The notes under the pieces were generated by a model. That model was not told the origin of the DNA. It was given only the letters and a program-made list of their open reading frames with translations, and ran no database searches. Shown here piece by piece: positions 1 to 9,660 of a DNA stretch of 64,000 bases. Location of the stretch: contig QRDG01001520.1 of assembly GCA_012064385.1 (NCBI GenBank), positions 310,001 through 374,000 of the forward strand. The letters are read 5' to 3'. Source of the DNA: Puccinellia tenuiflora (lineage: Eukaryota; Streptophyta; Magnoliopsida; Poales; Poaceae). Numbering within the stretch: the first letter of the stretch is position 1; every line of letters begins with the position of its first letter. A program made the position numbers and the translations under genes.

Positions 1-735
1 GGATATAAACTATAAAGCTTGCCAGGTCGAGTTATTCCAGCTCATCCAGCTTGCTGGTCAGCCTGCACTCTATTTATTCATGAAAAAATCAGTAGATATT
101 TACACTATAGCTAGACATCATTGAGTGGAAGTAATCTGACAATAAATCAGGTGCACACCGACAGCTAGAGGGCATATTCTGAGATATTTACCTGCTAATT
201 TGTACTACATCAAGTGAATACATTCCAGCTGACCGATTATAATGACTTTGCTAGATAGATAAACTCCATTTGAAGAGCTTCGCGTGGATCCATCATATGC
301 TAATTATGTGAGATGCAGAATGTCCATTTCCTGTGTAAAAGATAACTACATCATGCTTTGCATCGCATCATATGATATTTATAGTACATGCTGAATTTGC
401 AATGCATGAAAACAGAACATGGGAGGATATAGTTGAAGGAGTAATTTTGTTTGAACAAAACGAAAGACCCCCAACATTCGCTGCTGGTGCTGGTTCAGAT
501 TATAAAAAGGCACTATGCTGCAGATTCTAAAAAAGCACTATGGTTCAGATTCTAAAAAGGTCAAATAATTACATGCTCAAATAGAAAGATTTGGGACCAC
601 TCTTCTTTCTTCTACATAACTCGATCTTCTTGACCAGAATACATCTAAAAAAGGTAAATCAGATGCTCAACCAGAAAAACATATATCCACTCCAGAAATC
701 AACACCGTTGTCACCTAGCCCTCTCACTAACCTTC
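1..735. other. AT-rich stretch, no gene seen
   Basis: No open frame of useful length, no recognisable repeat terminus and no RNA gene were seen here. It adjoins the transcribed-looking minus-strand block that starts near 1545, so it may be intron or downstream sequence of that unit. Confidence 0.4.
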
Positions 736-835
736 TTCCTCATTGGTATCTCACGTCCTTGTGTTCCAATCCCATGAAGAAACAGGTGGGAACTTGAACA
801 TATTGCGTACCAAAAAAAGAGAGAGAGATAGAAAC

Positions 836-1545
836 CTGGGATCCTCGTAGACCTTCCACCTTCCCGACGAACTGGAGCAGAGCATCGCTCCTAGAAGCCA
901 CAAAGGTCAACTGCTTTCCTAGAAGCCCTGGGGAAACCTCGTCTTGAGCAGCCCCCAACGAATCTGAGCCTCCAGGCTACATCGCATCGAACCTGCAAAC
1001 ACGAACTTGGTGAATCAACAGAAGAACACACCAAATAACCGTGGCAAAACACGAATCAACATTTACCCGTGTGAAACACAACTCGAAATTACCACTCACC
1101 TCAATCTCCGGCCAAGGCACCAGTCCTCATCACGGCAGGCAGGCACCATTGGGCCGCCCTGGAGCTTTCTTCCCACGTGCTCTTCCTCGCCGCCAGTCTC
1201 TTGCGGTATCACGACGGAGCTTGATGGTCGATTCTAGGCTTGGAGAACGGGAGAGAGAGAGAGAGGCGGAGGGCAGCAATGGCGCCATGGCTGCGCGAGG
1301 CAGAGCTCGACGCGGATGGATTGGGTCCGGCGCCGGCCATCCGACCCTCTAGCGTGGTGTGGCTGCAGGACGAGCTCTGTCTGTTGAACGCCGAGGCAGA
1401 GGGAGAGGCTAAGCGTGGCGGCGGAGGAGAAGGAGGCTGGTGGTGGCGGTGGCGGCGGCGGCAGCCATGTGAGAAGGGGATTGGAGTAGGAGAGGCGCGA
1501 CGGGGTGCGAGGAGAGACGCGCGCTGGGATTGGGTCTGAGGCGGC
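836..1545 (-). ncRNA. Putative 5' end of a spliced minus-strand transcript
   Basis: The block is GC- and CpG-rich in an AT-rich setting and on the minus strand opens with an ACCCTAGCCGCC-like leader typical of plant 5' UTRs. A good donor (GAG|GTGAGT, exon end at 1100) and a good acceptor (TTTGCAG|G, exon start at 992) define an intron of about 107 bp. A second donor (CAG|GTTTCT) would end exon 2 at 836. Only short frames exist: one of 19 codons in the leader and one of about 43 codons. No frame stays open through both exons, although exon 2 has a local 46-codon open stretch. I do not recognise a product. It could be the 5' UTR of a gene extending beyond the left edge, a long non-coding RNA, or a pseudogene promoter. 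The call rests on splice-like signals and composition alone. Confidence 0.35.
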
Positions 1546-1560
1546 TAGGGTTTCACGGAC

Positions 1561-4500
1561 GGGCGCAGCTTTTATACGACGCGGTGATTCCGGCAGTAAA
1601 TTTTTTTACCGTGGCACGGATGGCTGACACGTAGTGGTGGAGGCTCTTATCAACGGTCAAAATGATCTAAACTCTGAGAAGCCTCATGTAACACCCAAGG
1701 ATGTATTCTTTAGATGCCTAGTTTAACCCAAACCAGCAAGTTCAGGCATAAGTAAATGCTTTGTTCATACAAACAAAATATAAATCCCTAATTACACAAG
1801 ATTAGAAGGCGACTATGATTTGGTGTAACTAAAACTAACTAACATGTTGTTGCCTGGAAATCAAAGCTATATGACTAAAGCGCTAGTCCTAAGTTGAATT
1901 AGACCACACATTAGTTTGACTATAACAGCAACTAAAAAATTAACCATTAAAGCGAACTTTAAGGATGACAATATATCAAGCAATACACATTACTATAAGT
2001 TGTAATTGGCAAAAGGAGAAAACATTATTCCTCAAGATCATAAACTGCATGGATTGAGTAAAAGAAATATTTTACATGAAAGCTACATCAACGTGAGCTA
2101 GTTGCTTGCTTAACCTTGTCGCAAGATCCTAAAAGGAGGTTGTGGTCTAATATAGTTATTTATCCCAGCGAGTGACCTATGATATCCAAAAATGGTATTT
2201 CACATGAATAAGAACTTAATTTTACAGAATATGTACCATGATTAACTAGGAAGGATTTTGGCCAGAAGATCCAGTGCTGGAGAGATGGCTACAGCGACAT
2301 CTTTCTAGGGTTTCAGTGATGTGGGTACCTGTCCAGAGGCACCAATGGAAATTAAGAAAGAAACGCACAACTTCTTAAACACAAGGAAGTTAAAAGCTAT
2401 GGAGCAATATGACGAGGAAGACGTAGCTGAAGTTCAAAGACATCGTTTCGTCATCTAGACAAGATAATTTGAGGCCTACGCCATGAGCTTCTAGGTGCTA
2501 GTCATTATTATGTTATGCAACTTGTGTTGAACTTATGTTAATTTTAGTTATTAAATACTAGTCATCAACCCGTGCACTTATACGGGCTAGGGATTTTGAA
2601 ATTCAAGTAGCGTCACATTGAAAATTGTACGTAACATACTTTTGTATAACTCAGAGGATACATAGTAAAGGATTTTAAGAATGACAACTGGCATACTCTG
2701 GCAAGCATGGGACAAAATCTTGTTATTCAAGACAATTATTAAACTTACGTGACCTTCAAGAACAATAAACTCATGGAGTGATTAATTTACCATATATGGA
2801 TCAGTATCTTAATAGGGTGTTTTTAAATATACCACATAATGGAAATCAGACCCTTTTTAAACTTGACCAAGAGATGATGCACACACATTCACATCAGATT
2901 GCACAATCGGGGCCTACTGTTGGATACTGATTGTATTCCATGTTTGGAATCAAGCTTTATGAGATACAAATTACCATTGTCACGCTGAATTCATACTCCA
3001 GTTATCTTGCACGATTACAGTAAATCATTAGTATCCGAGTTTCAGCGATTTGCTATATAGTATTCTAACAATGTCATCATATCATCTCAATTAGGTATAT
3101 AGGTGCAGACTAACCTGATTCATAATATATAACATAAATGAAATATGTCAAACATGATAGAAATAATGGCTGAACACATGGCAAATAGTTCCTTATTCAT
3201 CAAAGCACAACTAATTATAAAGTGGACTGAAGGCTGAGAGAGATCAAAATAAAACATAGCTAAATAGATGAGAATGTTAAACTGACAGCCTTCACCAAGA
3301 GAGTACGTGAAAATGTTATGGGGACAGCGAATGTTAAAAGGGTGAGAGCGGGATGACAAATTCCTCACCCATGATAGCATTAATGGGCATGTGAGAAGGC
3401 TTAATTCAGAGACTTACTTATGTAGGTCAATGCCAAGGAGAATCCTTTAATGATAGTCACACATATATCAGGTTCAAAGAGAAGAAGTACAATGGGCAAA
3501 CTCGGGATGATTATACTTGGCGTCAAGCCTAGCTAGATTGCTCATTTATTCATGAGCTGTGACATAACCTTAGAAAATTGCATATCGTTCCTCTCCATAT
3601 TTTGTCGCATATATCTGAAGATGTTCTTTTTTACCACTATCTGAAGATGTTCTTGATTAGTATTAGACTGCCCGCTCAATAATTTTTCATCCGTACGCGA
3701 TTTGGGAACATAACTTTTAGGCATTGGAATCACCTAGAGTGATGGGTTCTTAAATAATGCAGCAGATCCAAAACTTCTCATCTCTTTGATCAACATAGGT
3801 ATGATACCACTTTGGATAGCGCACATAAGTCATAAGATGAGTTGTACAGTATGTAATGAAAAAGGCGCGTGTAACTTGAAACGTAAGTACTTGTCATCAA
3901 ACTTCAAAACTAAGTTCTCCATGTTGTCATCAAATTTGAGCAGCTGAGCTCAAAGATTTCCCACCAGATGATGGGGCCATTTTGTCAAAAAACAAACTGT
4001 TCATGAAGGAACTCCAAACTGTTACACGTGCATTTACTCATGAAGGCAATGCACTCACAACTAATTTATACGAATAATCCTGTCTAGAATTTATTTAACT
4101 CTTGTACAAATATTCACATGCCATTCTTAAATGTGACATAGCACATCCAACACATTAGGAAAATTAAACTATGCAACAATAATGCCGTTAAAAAGTGTAG
4201 ACCTAACCTTAGAAAAAGATAATATCGCATACAACACCTATTTTGATAAATACCAGAGAGCCTAATATGCTTAAAAAGTTTCATACATATTATTTTAGGG
4301 CATAAAATTAATAGCAATGGAGTAGATCAATTTTAATGGAACTCTGATAGATGTATACAATTTTGAAGAGGGCTGAATAGGGACAGTGAGACAGCAGAGG
4401 TCACATAATCCTAGTCCCATGAACAGATCAAAACAATATAACCCTAGCACTAGGCTTCCCTGAACATATCAAATAGAGTAGTTACATGCTTTGCTAGCAT

Positions 4501-4676
4501 CAGTCAGCGCCAGCTGCACTACCATCCTTGCACCATGCGCTGTTATGCCTCCGCGGCAGCATCAATATGATCTTCTCTTTGAAGACTTAAAAATCCTGCT
4601 GCTTTTACGGAAGTGGGGCAAGAAGAACATGCATCTAGGCCGCTAGGCGTGTCAGCAGAATAGATTAGGCAGCAGC
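1561..4676. other. Low-complexity intergenic or intronic sequence
   Basis: This is AT-rich sequence without a convincing complete gene. At about 2556 there is a motif ACTAGTC..CAACCCGTGCA followed by a short CCCGT/ACGGG inverted repeat. A close relative of this motif sits at 8488, so a dispersed element end is likely. A possible remnant of a P5A ATPase exon is listed separately at 3276-3366. Confidence 0.4.
3276..3366 (-). pseudogene. Possible C-terminal exon remnant of a P5A ATPase
   Basis: On the minus strand the frame reads a leucine-serine stretch, then HPFNI, then a glycine-glutamine-phenylalanine stretch. This loosely resembles the conserved LSAERPHPNIF...LGQF segment in the C-terminal membrane region of P5A-type ATPases. 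It lies downstream, in gene order, of the better P5A exons at 7745-8480. The match is weak and could be chance. If real, the gene once extended over at least 5 kb and kept its introns. Confidence 0.2.
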
Positions 4677-5050
4677 GCCGGGGATGTGTGGCAACGCCGT
4701 GCATACCAATTACCATAAAGGCGAGATCGGCAGAGCAAGGATTAGAGAGTGCATCGACCGGCCGGGAAAGCTTCAGCTCTGGTCAGTCTGCCCCCCTGTG
4801 TGAGGGGGGCGCCTGCGGAGGACGTCTGAGCGAACGATTCTAGGAGGGAGCAGATTTTTCTGCCGGGGATGTGTGGCAACGCCGTGCATACCAATTACCA
4901 TAAAGGCGAGAGCGGCAGAGCAAGGATTAGAGAGTGCATCGATCGGCCGGGAAAGCTTCAGCTCTGGTCAGTCTGCCCCCCTGTGTGAGGGGGGCGCCTG
5001 CGGAGGATGTCTGAGCGAACGATTCTAGGAGGGAGCAGATTTTTCTGCCG
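4677..5050. repeat. 185-bp tandem duplication, two copies
   Basis: Copy one is 4677-4861 and copy two 4862-5046, followed by the first four bases of a third unit. The copies differ at only a few bases. Each contains a short perfect hairpin, GCCCCCC-TGTGTGA-GGGGGGC, near positions 4790 and 4976. Confidence 0.9.
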
Positions 5051-5154
5051 TAACACGTGGAGGAGTTCGGTCGAAACCATGCATGTGAGACAGAACGTAT
5101 TATTTTTTCATTTTTTTTTTCATATTCTACATAAAGAGAATGTATTGGTGTATG

Positions 5155-5245
5155 ACAAGCCGGACAGTTAGCTGGGCGGTCTTATGGATCGTTGTGTTAG
5201 CAATTTTACACCAAAGGTCGCTGGTACGATCCTAGCTGCAGCGTT
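5155..5245 (+). other. tRNA-like fragment, possible SINE or tRNA pseudogene
   Basis: The stretch carries an A-box-like TAGCTGGGCGG and a B-box-like GGTACGATCC. The latter is one base off the GGTTCGAnnCC consensus and sits in a plausible T-arm (GCTGG-loop-CTAGC). A GTG/CAC anticodon-stem-like pair lies between. No clean acceptor stem was found, so a functional tRNA is unlikely. A T-rich run follows at about 5247. A decayed tRNA or tRNA-derived SINE head is the most economical reading. Confidence 0.3.
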
Positions 5246-5890
5246 ATTTCTTTTTCTTGGCCACTAAAAGAGCAGCTTGCAACAGTGCCACACTACACTT
5301 CATTTCATATGCAGCAATATTAATCAACTACTACTATAACCATGAGTGTTGAATGAAATCTATTACTTATTGTGACATTTGCAAGTTGCTATCTCATCTA
5401 GAAGAAACAATAAATGCAGAAAATAAATGTGATCATATTTCAACCTAGCAGTATTTTGCCCCTTCCTTTTTGCATGCAACTTTTAAGCACAATTAGTTTC
5501 TAACAAGCATGAGGTGCTCATAACTTCGTATACTAGTAACATGTGATGGCTGGAAGTAAAACTTGGTGAGCATGTAGATCGCTAAAGATCTTATCAAATA
5601 AATGACAAGAAATTCTACTAAAATAAAACACTACTGTTTGCTGTATAGTTACTCAACAATGTATACAACAACCACTAATCAATCAGTACTAGGCCTAGTT
5701 GATCGAAATTGAGCTTTAAGGTTGTTTCACACATGAAAAGAATAACATTCAGCCACCACATGAAACTACAAGGGTAGGGAAACTTCTCCCTAACCTATTC
5801 CTCGCATTTAGAAGGAACATGACGCAGACAGATCACCATCTGCAGAAACCATACATACCGAACTACCAGGGTTGAAGAGAGTGAGATTAC

Positions 5891-6037
5891 CTCGACATCG
5901 TACTTGATGATGATGTCGTACATCCTGCACACCTCGTGCTCAAGGAGGCCCTTGTCGTCCACCGCCGAGCAGCAAGACAGCGGCGGCGGCGAGGATGGTG
6001 GCGTCATCTCAGCGACACCAACAGCCCGCATCCTCCA
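5891..6037 (-). pseudogene. Exon-like 49-codon segment, unidentified product
   Basis: On the minus strand the segment starts after an acceptor (TTCTGCAG, exon start 6037) and ends at a donor (GAG|GTAATC, exon end 5891). It is exactly 49 codons, open and phase 0 at both ends. The translation has a proline/serine-rich stretch followed by an acidic to hydrophobic stretch (LLEHEVCRMYDIIIKYDVE). I do not recognise the family. The flanking DNA holds decayed gene pieces, so a pseudogene exon or an exon captured from elsewhere are both possible. No neighbouring exon in frame could be assigned. Confidence 0.35.
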
Positions 6038-6399
6038 CTGCAGAACTCATCGGGCAGATAGTGCAACCAGCAACAAAAGCCTTTCCTGGCCAATCGAGAC
6101 AGAAAACAGTCAATTTGATATCCTTTCAATAAGTACAAAGACTGGAGGAAATTGGATAGCAAGCATGGCAGCAATCGATATAAATGATACAAATATAACG
6201 CACAAACAATATCCAATATACTAAAGGAAATATAAAAAGCGTCACATATGCATTCAATGGCAACCTACTATAAAAGAAGAGTAAATGATCAACAAAATGG
6301 CAGGCCATGTTCACCAATTTATGGTCACTATGGAATGGCAGACTTGTGAGTTTTCTTAGATGCAAACATTAAATTCAAACCAAGTTCAGTTGCAAGTAA

Positions 6400-6680
6400 A
6401 TGGTTGTTATACACAAACAGAAGGCGGTGGGCCGGTGGCATGAGCGGCCCGCCACCTCACTACCACCAGCAACAGAGGCTGCAGGGGGCTGGGGCAACAG
6501 CGCTGCCGGCACGAGCGGCCATCCCCGAAACCGCACCAGACAACGGCGCCACCATCCAACGCTGCCTCCGCCACAACAGCAGCAACATCATCACATTCCC
6601 ACCCTACGTCGCAACGCAAGCCCAGAGTTGGCTGCAGAAGAATGGGTTCCACTCCCTGGCTAGACTCACTTAGCTAGCTA
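6400..6680. other. GC-rich block of uncertain coding status
   Basis: The composition jumps to about 60% GC and frames of 80-89 codons are open on both strands, as expected by chance in GC-rich plant 5' regions. The plus-strand frame is rich in His, Gln and Pro. Neither frame resembles a family I know. It ends at a (TAGC)n run at 6671-6685. It may be the first exon or promoter of a lost gene. Confidence 0.3.
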
Positions 6681-6776
6681 GCTAGAGACGATCATCCATG
6701 GCGAAGAAGATCGATCAAACGTTTGTTGAACCAACCAGGGAAATTGATTAAGCGAGACCTCTACCAATCAACCATT

Positions 6777-7356
6777 ACCAGAAGAACTGAACTGATGCTA
6801 TTCTTTCTTCCATTTCCAGTTTCTCTCTCTTGCTTTCTCTTTTCATTTATTTCTCGATTGGGTGAGCGAGATGGATTTGAGGATGGATGGGCAGGCAATG
6901 TAAAAGAGGGAGAGATTGGTAGCTAGCTAGCTTTGTGAGTGGGTCATATTTTGACTTGAGATTGCCAGCCTCTCAAGTCAAGCAGTGTGTTTGGATGTGC
7001 TTTCATATTTTGCTTTCCTTATAAGTAACAATATTTATTTTACTATGTGCGTTGTTGTTGAATTCTACCAGAAGAACTGAACTGATGCTATTCTTTCTTC
7101 CATTTCCAGTTTCTCTCTCTTGCTTTCTCTTTTCATTTATTTCTCGATTGGGTGAGCGAGATGGATTTGAGGATGGATGGGCAGGCAATGTAAAAGAGGG
7201 AGAGATTGGTAGCTAGCTAGCTTTGTGAGTGGGTCATATTTTGACTTGAGATTGCCAGCCTCTCAAGTCAAGCAGTGTGTTTGGATGTGCTTTCATATTT
7301 TGCTTTCCTTATAAGTAACAATATTTATTTTACTATGTGCGTTGTTGTTTAATTCT
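6777..7356. repeat. 290-bp tandem duplication, two copies
   Basis: Copy one is 6777-7066 and copy two 7067-7356. They are almost identical; the one clear difference I saw is near the 3' end (GTTGTTGTTG versus GTTGTTGTTT). Each holds a TAGCTAGCTAGC run and a pyrimidine-rich tract. The near identity suggests a recent unequal exchange or replication slip. Confidence 0.9.
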
Positions 7357-7744
7357 AGCGAGCTGCAGTTTTTTTGGATGTGCTACATTAGCTAATTAAA
7401 ACCTGGGTAGGAGGGCATTTAGTATTGTTTCTTGTTGGCAATGCTCCTGACTATAACAAATGCAATTATATAGTGATTAGGAAATGGACAGTTAATGGTT
7501 GCCATCAAAATGTTGGGTTAAACTTTAAAAATAGTGACAGCGTAAACTTCAGTGATCTTTTGGGATACTTCTGAAGTGCAAACTTCCATTTATGGTGGTT
7601 GACGTTGATAATTTTCATGCTGCTTGGTCCTTTCAAACAAGACCAAAAGAGGCAGTTTCTAAACAACACATGTACCAACCATAGTGATAACTTGTCTTAA
7701 GACCATAAGAATTGATTCTTTTATTTAGTCTACTAGAACCTTAC

Positions 7745-8480
7745 CTTTATGAAAGCATAAATTTCTCCTGGATAGTCTACAGTGAAATGGTGGGTGTAGG
7801 ACTCAGCCTACTTCGACTCCAAACATGGGGATTTCAATAATTCAAATTTGTTTGATGTGATACACTGCCTCTAACCATGGCATAAATTTACAATTTTGTA
7901 AGGTTTACTAATCAAGTCCACAGTTCCTGAGGTAATTATAAATGCGGCAACAGATGATAGCTCACCTCCTAGACATGGACTTCTCTTCGGAGGTGTAGAT
8001 CCAGTCTATATCCTTTATGTAGTTTTTTCAAGGGGGTCACCAACCTTCAAAAAATGGAGTGTTCTAAAAGGCATGTGACTTTCCTTGATTATGCTTTTGA
8101 GTGCTTATCCCACACCACGTACCAGTTTGTTATCCACAAATACCAATGCACGGCAACTGTCCACAACTTCTGTGTCTGCTATTAATTCTTCATCGCCTTC
8201 CAAATTAACAACACCTTGAAACTCCTCAAACATGGGGTTCATTTGTTAACAAACCTCCAATAAAATGATCTTTTTACAAGAACATAGTTTACCATATCAT
8301 CCGAAGTCAATGCCCACTCATATCAAAGCATGCATAAGTCAACCTGGTACAAGAGAATTTGTAAGAGCTTGTAGAAAAAGAAGAAACAGGAGCATAGTAC
8401 GGTTCTTTCACTACCTTCCCAGCAAATGGTATTCTGAATGGTTCTGTGCAGAAAATGCCATGCCGTACTAACGAAATTAA
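7745..8480 (-). pseudogene. P5A-type cation-transporting ATPase (SPF1/PDR2/MIA family) pseudogene, central exons
   Basis: P5A ATPases are ER membrane P-type pumps. Five consecutive minus-strand exon remnants are in the right order. At 8480-8415: a frame with FCTEPFRIPFAGK before a GT donor. At 8343-8293: after CAG, the phosphorylation-site exon, ending LTSDDM. At about 8240-8123: FQGVV, EGDEEL and FVDNKL. At 8044-7976: GDPLEK then IDWIYTSEEK. At about 7795-7745: HHF and, at its end, AFIK. These are hallmark segments of the P5A catalytic domain. The gene is dead. The invariant DKTGT, whose Asp is phosphorylated, is replaced by DMSG-like residues in a shifted frame and the exon has a stop. A frameshift lies at an A run in the GDPLEK exon, and about ten residues are missing from the third exon. 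Retained introns show it is not a processed copy. The upstream side is cut at about 8485. Confidence 0.72.
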
Positions 8481-8484
8481 AGAT

Positions 8485-9109
8485 GTACTAGTCGCTAACC
8501 CGTGCATTCGCACGGCTGATATTTTTGTTCAGATGATTACTTTACATACAGGCGATTTTTTTTCTTAATTTATAAATGTTGGAACAATTAATTGAATCAA
8601 AAAATAATTAAACTAATTAAATTATAATGCCAAATAATGGTGAGAAAATGAAAAGAAATCATGATTACTCTGAGATGACAAATATTCCTATTAAACCTCT
8701 TTAATTGGCATAGACTTTCTGGTATGTACTCTATACCATTAACTAAACTTTTAAATAGCCAACTTGAAAGGCTAACTAAGAATATTCTATCTTCATAAAT
8801 TTTGAATCGTAAAATAAAGTGATCATAACAAACTTTATTTCATACAGTTTAACATGTAAACTATTCCTTATTTTTATATCAAATTATATGCACGGCGTGG
8901 GTTGCTACATTTGTTTATTTATATCAGTGAAAAAAAGGTAGATCCATAACAAATAACAAAAGTCCGAAAATTATTTATTGATGTCATTCATTACTGCATA
9001 CATCAGGATTTAAATGATTATACAAATATGCATTTTGTGTTTGAGTACATAATTTGTGAGGTTGGTTTAGGTGCCTACGTGTATCTGTCTCCTGATTCTA
9101 CTCTGCCAG
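8485..9109. other. AT-rich insertion-like stretch beginning ACTAGTCGCTAACCCGTGCA
   Basis: The P5A exon stops abruptly at about 8485, where a motif with a CCGTGC-ATTC-GCACGG hairpin begins. The rest is AT-rich without genes. A related motif is at 2556. This looks like the end of a dispersed element, but the other end and the family could not be fixed. Confidence 0.35.
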
Positions 9110-9277
9110 CACTAGTAGAAAAATAGCCTTTTGTCCCGGTTGGTTTGGGCCATTGGTCCCGGTTCCCCAACCGGGACAAATCAATCGGGACGAATGCTCG
9201 TCCCGGTTGGGACACCAACCGGGACGAATGGGGGGGGGCACGTGGCCCGGCCACAGGCAGCAGGGGCGGAGGCTTTC

Positions 9278-9349
9278 GTCCCGGTTCGTATTACGAACCG
9301 GGACGAAAGCCCTGGGGCTTTCGTCCCGGTTCGTAATACGAACCGGGAC
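9278..9349. repeat. 35-bp perfect inverted repeat with self-palindromic arms (subterminal CACTA repeats)
   Basis: Arms 9278-9312 and 9315-9349 are exact reverse complements separated by TG. Each arm is itself almost palindromic around TACGAACCGGGAC. Imperfect units of the same type occupy 9128-9240. In CACTA elements such subterminal repeats are transposase-binding sites. Confidence 0.9.
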
Positions 9350-9660
9350 TATTGTCCCGTCAGATTTTACTTTTTCCAAAAATTTCAGAAAATTGTTTAA
9401 ATTTATAAAATAAATAATGCTTATTCTATAATTCATAAAAATATGAATAAAATACCAAAATGTTCAGAAAAATAAGACCTATTTAATTATGAAAAATACA
9501 TGCATGTTTAAAAAACTTAAATTAAATATTTCTTAGAACTACAAAAATGGCACTAGTAGTTAAATAAGAGGAACCACTATTACACATCATCGCCACGAAT
9601 ATATATATTACACACATCTCATTCGTCGTCCTACATATATACATCTCTTTTACACTCTCC

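Noticed and set aside
2556..2600. CCCGTGCA...ACGGG motif here and at 8488 as Helitron ends
   Set aside because: No TC start, no CTRR end at the right spacing, and no partner terminus could be found.
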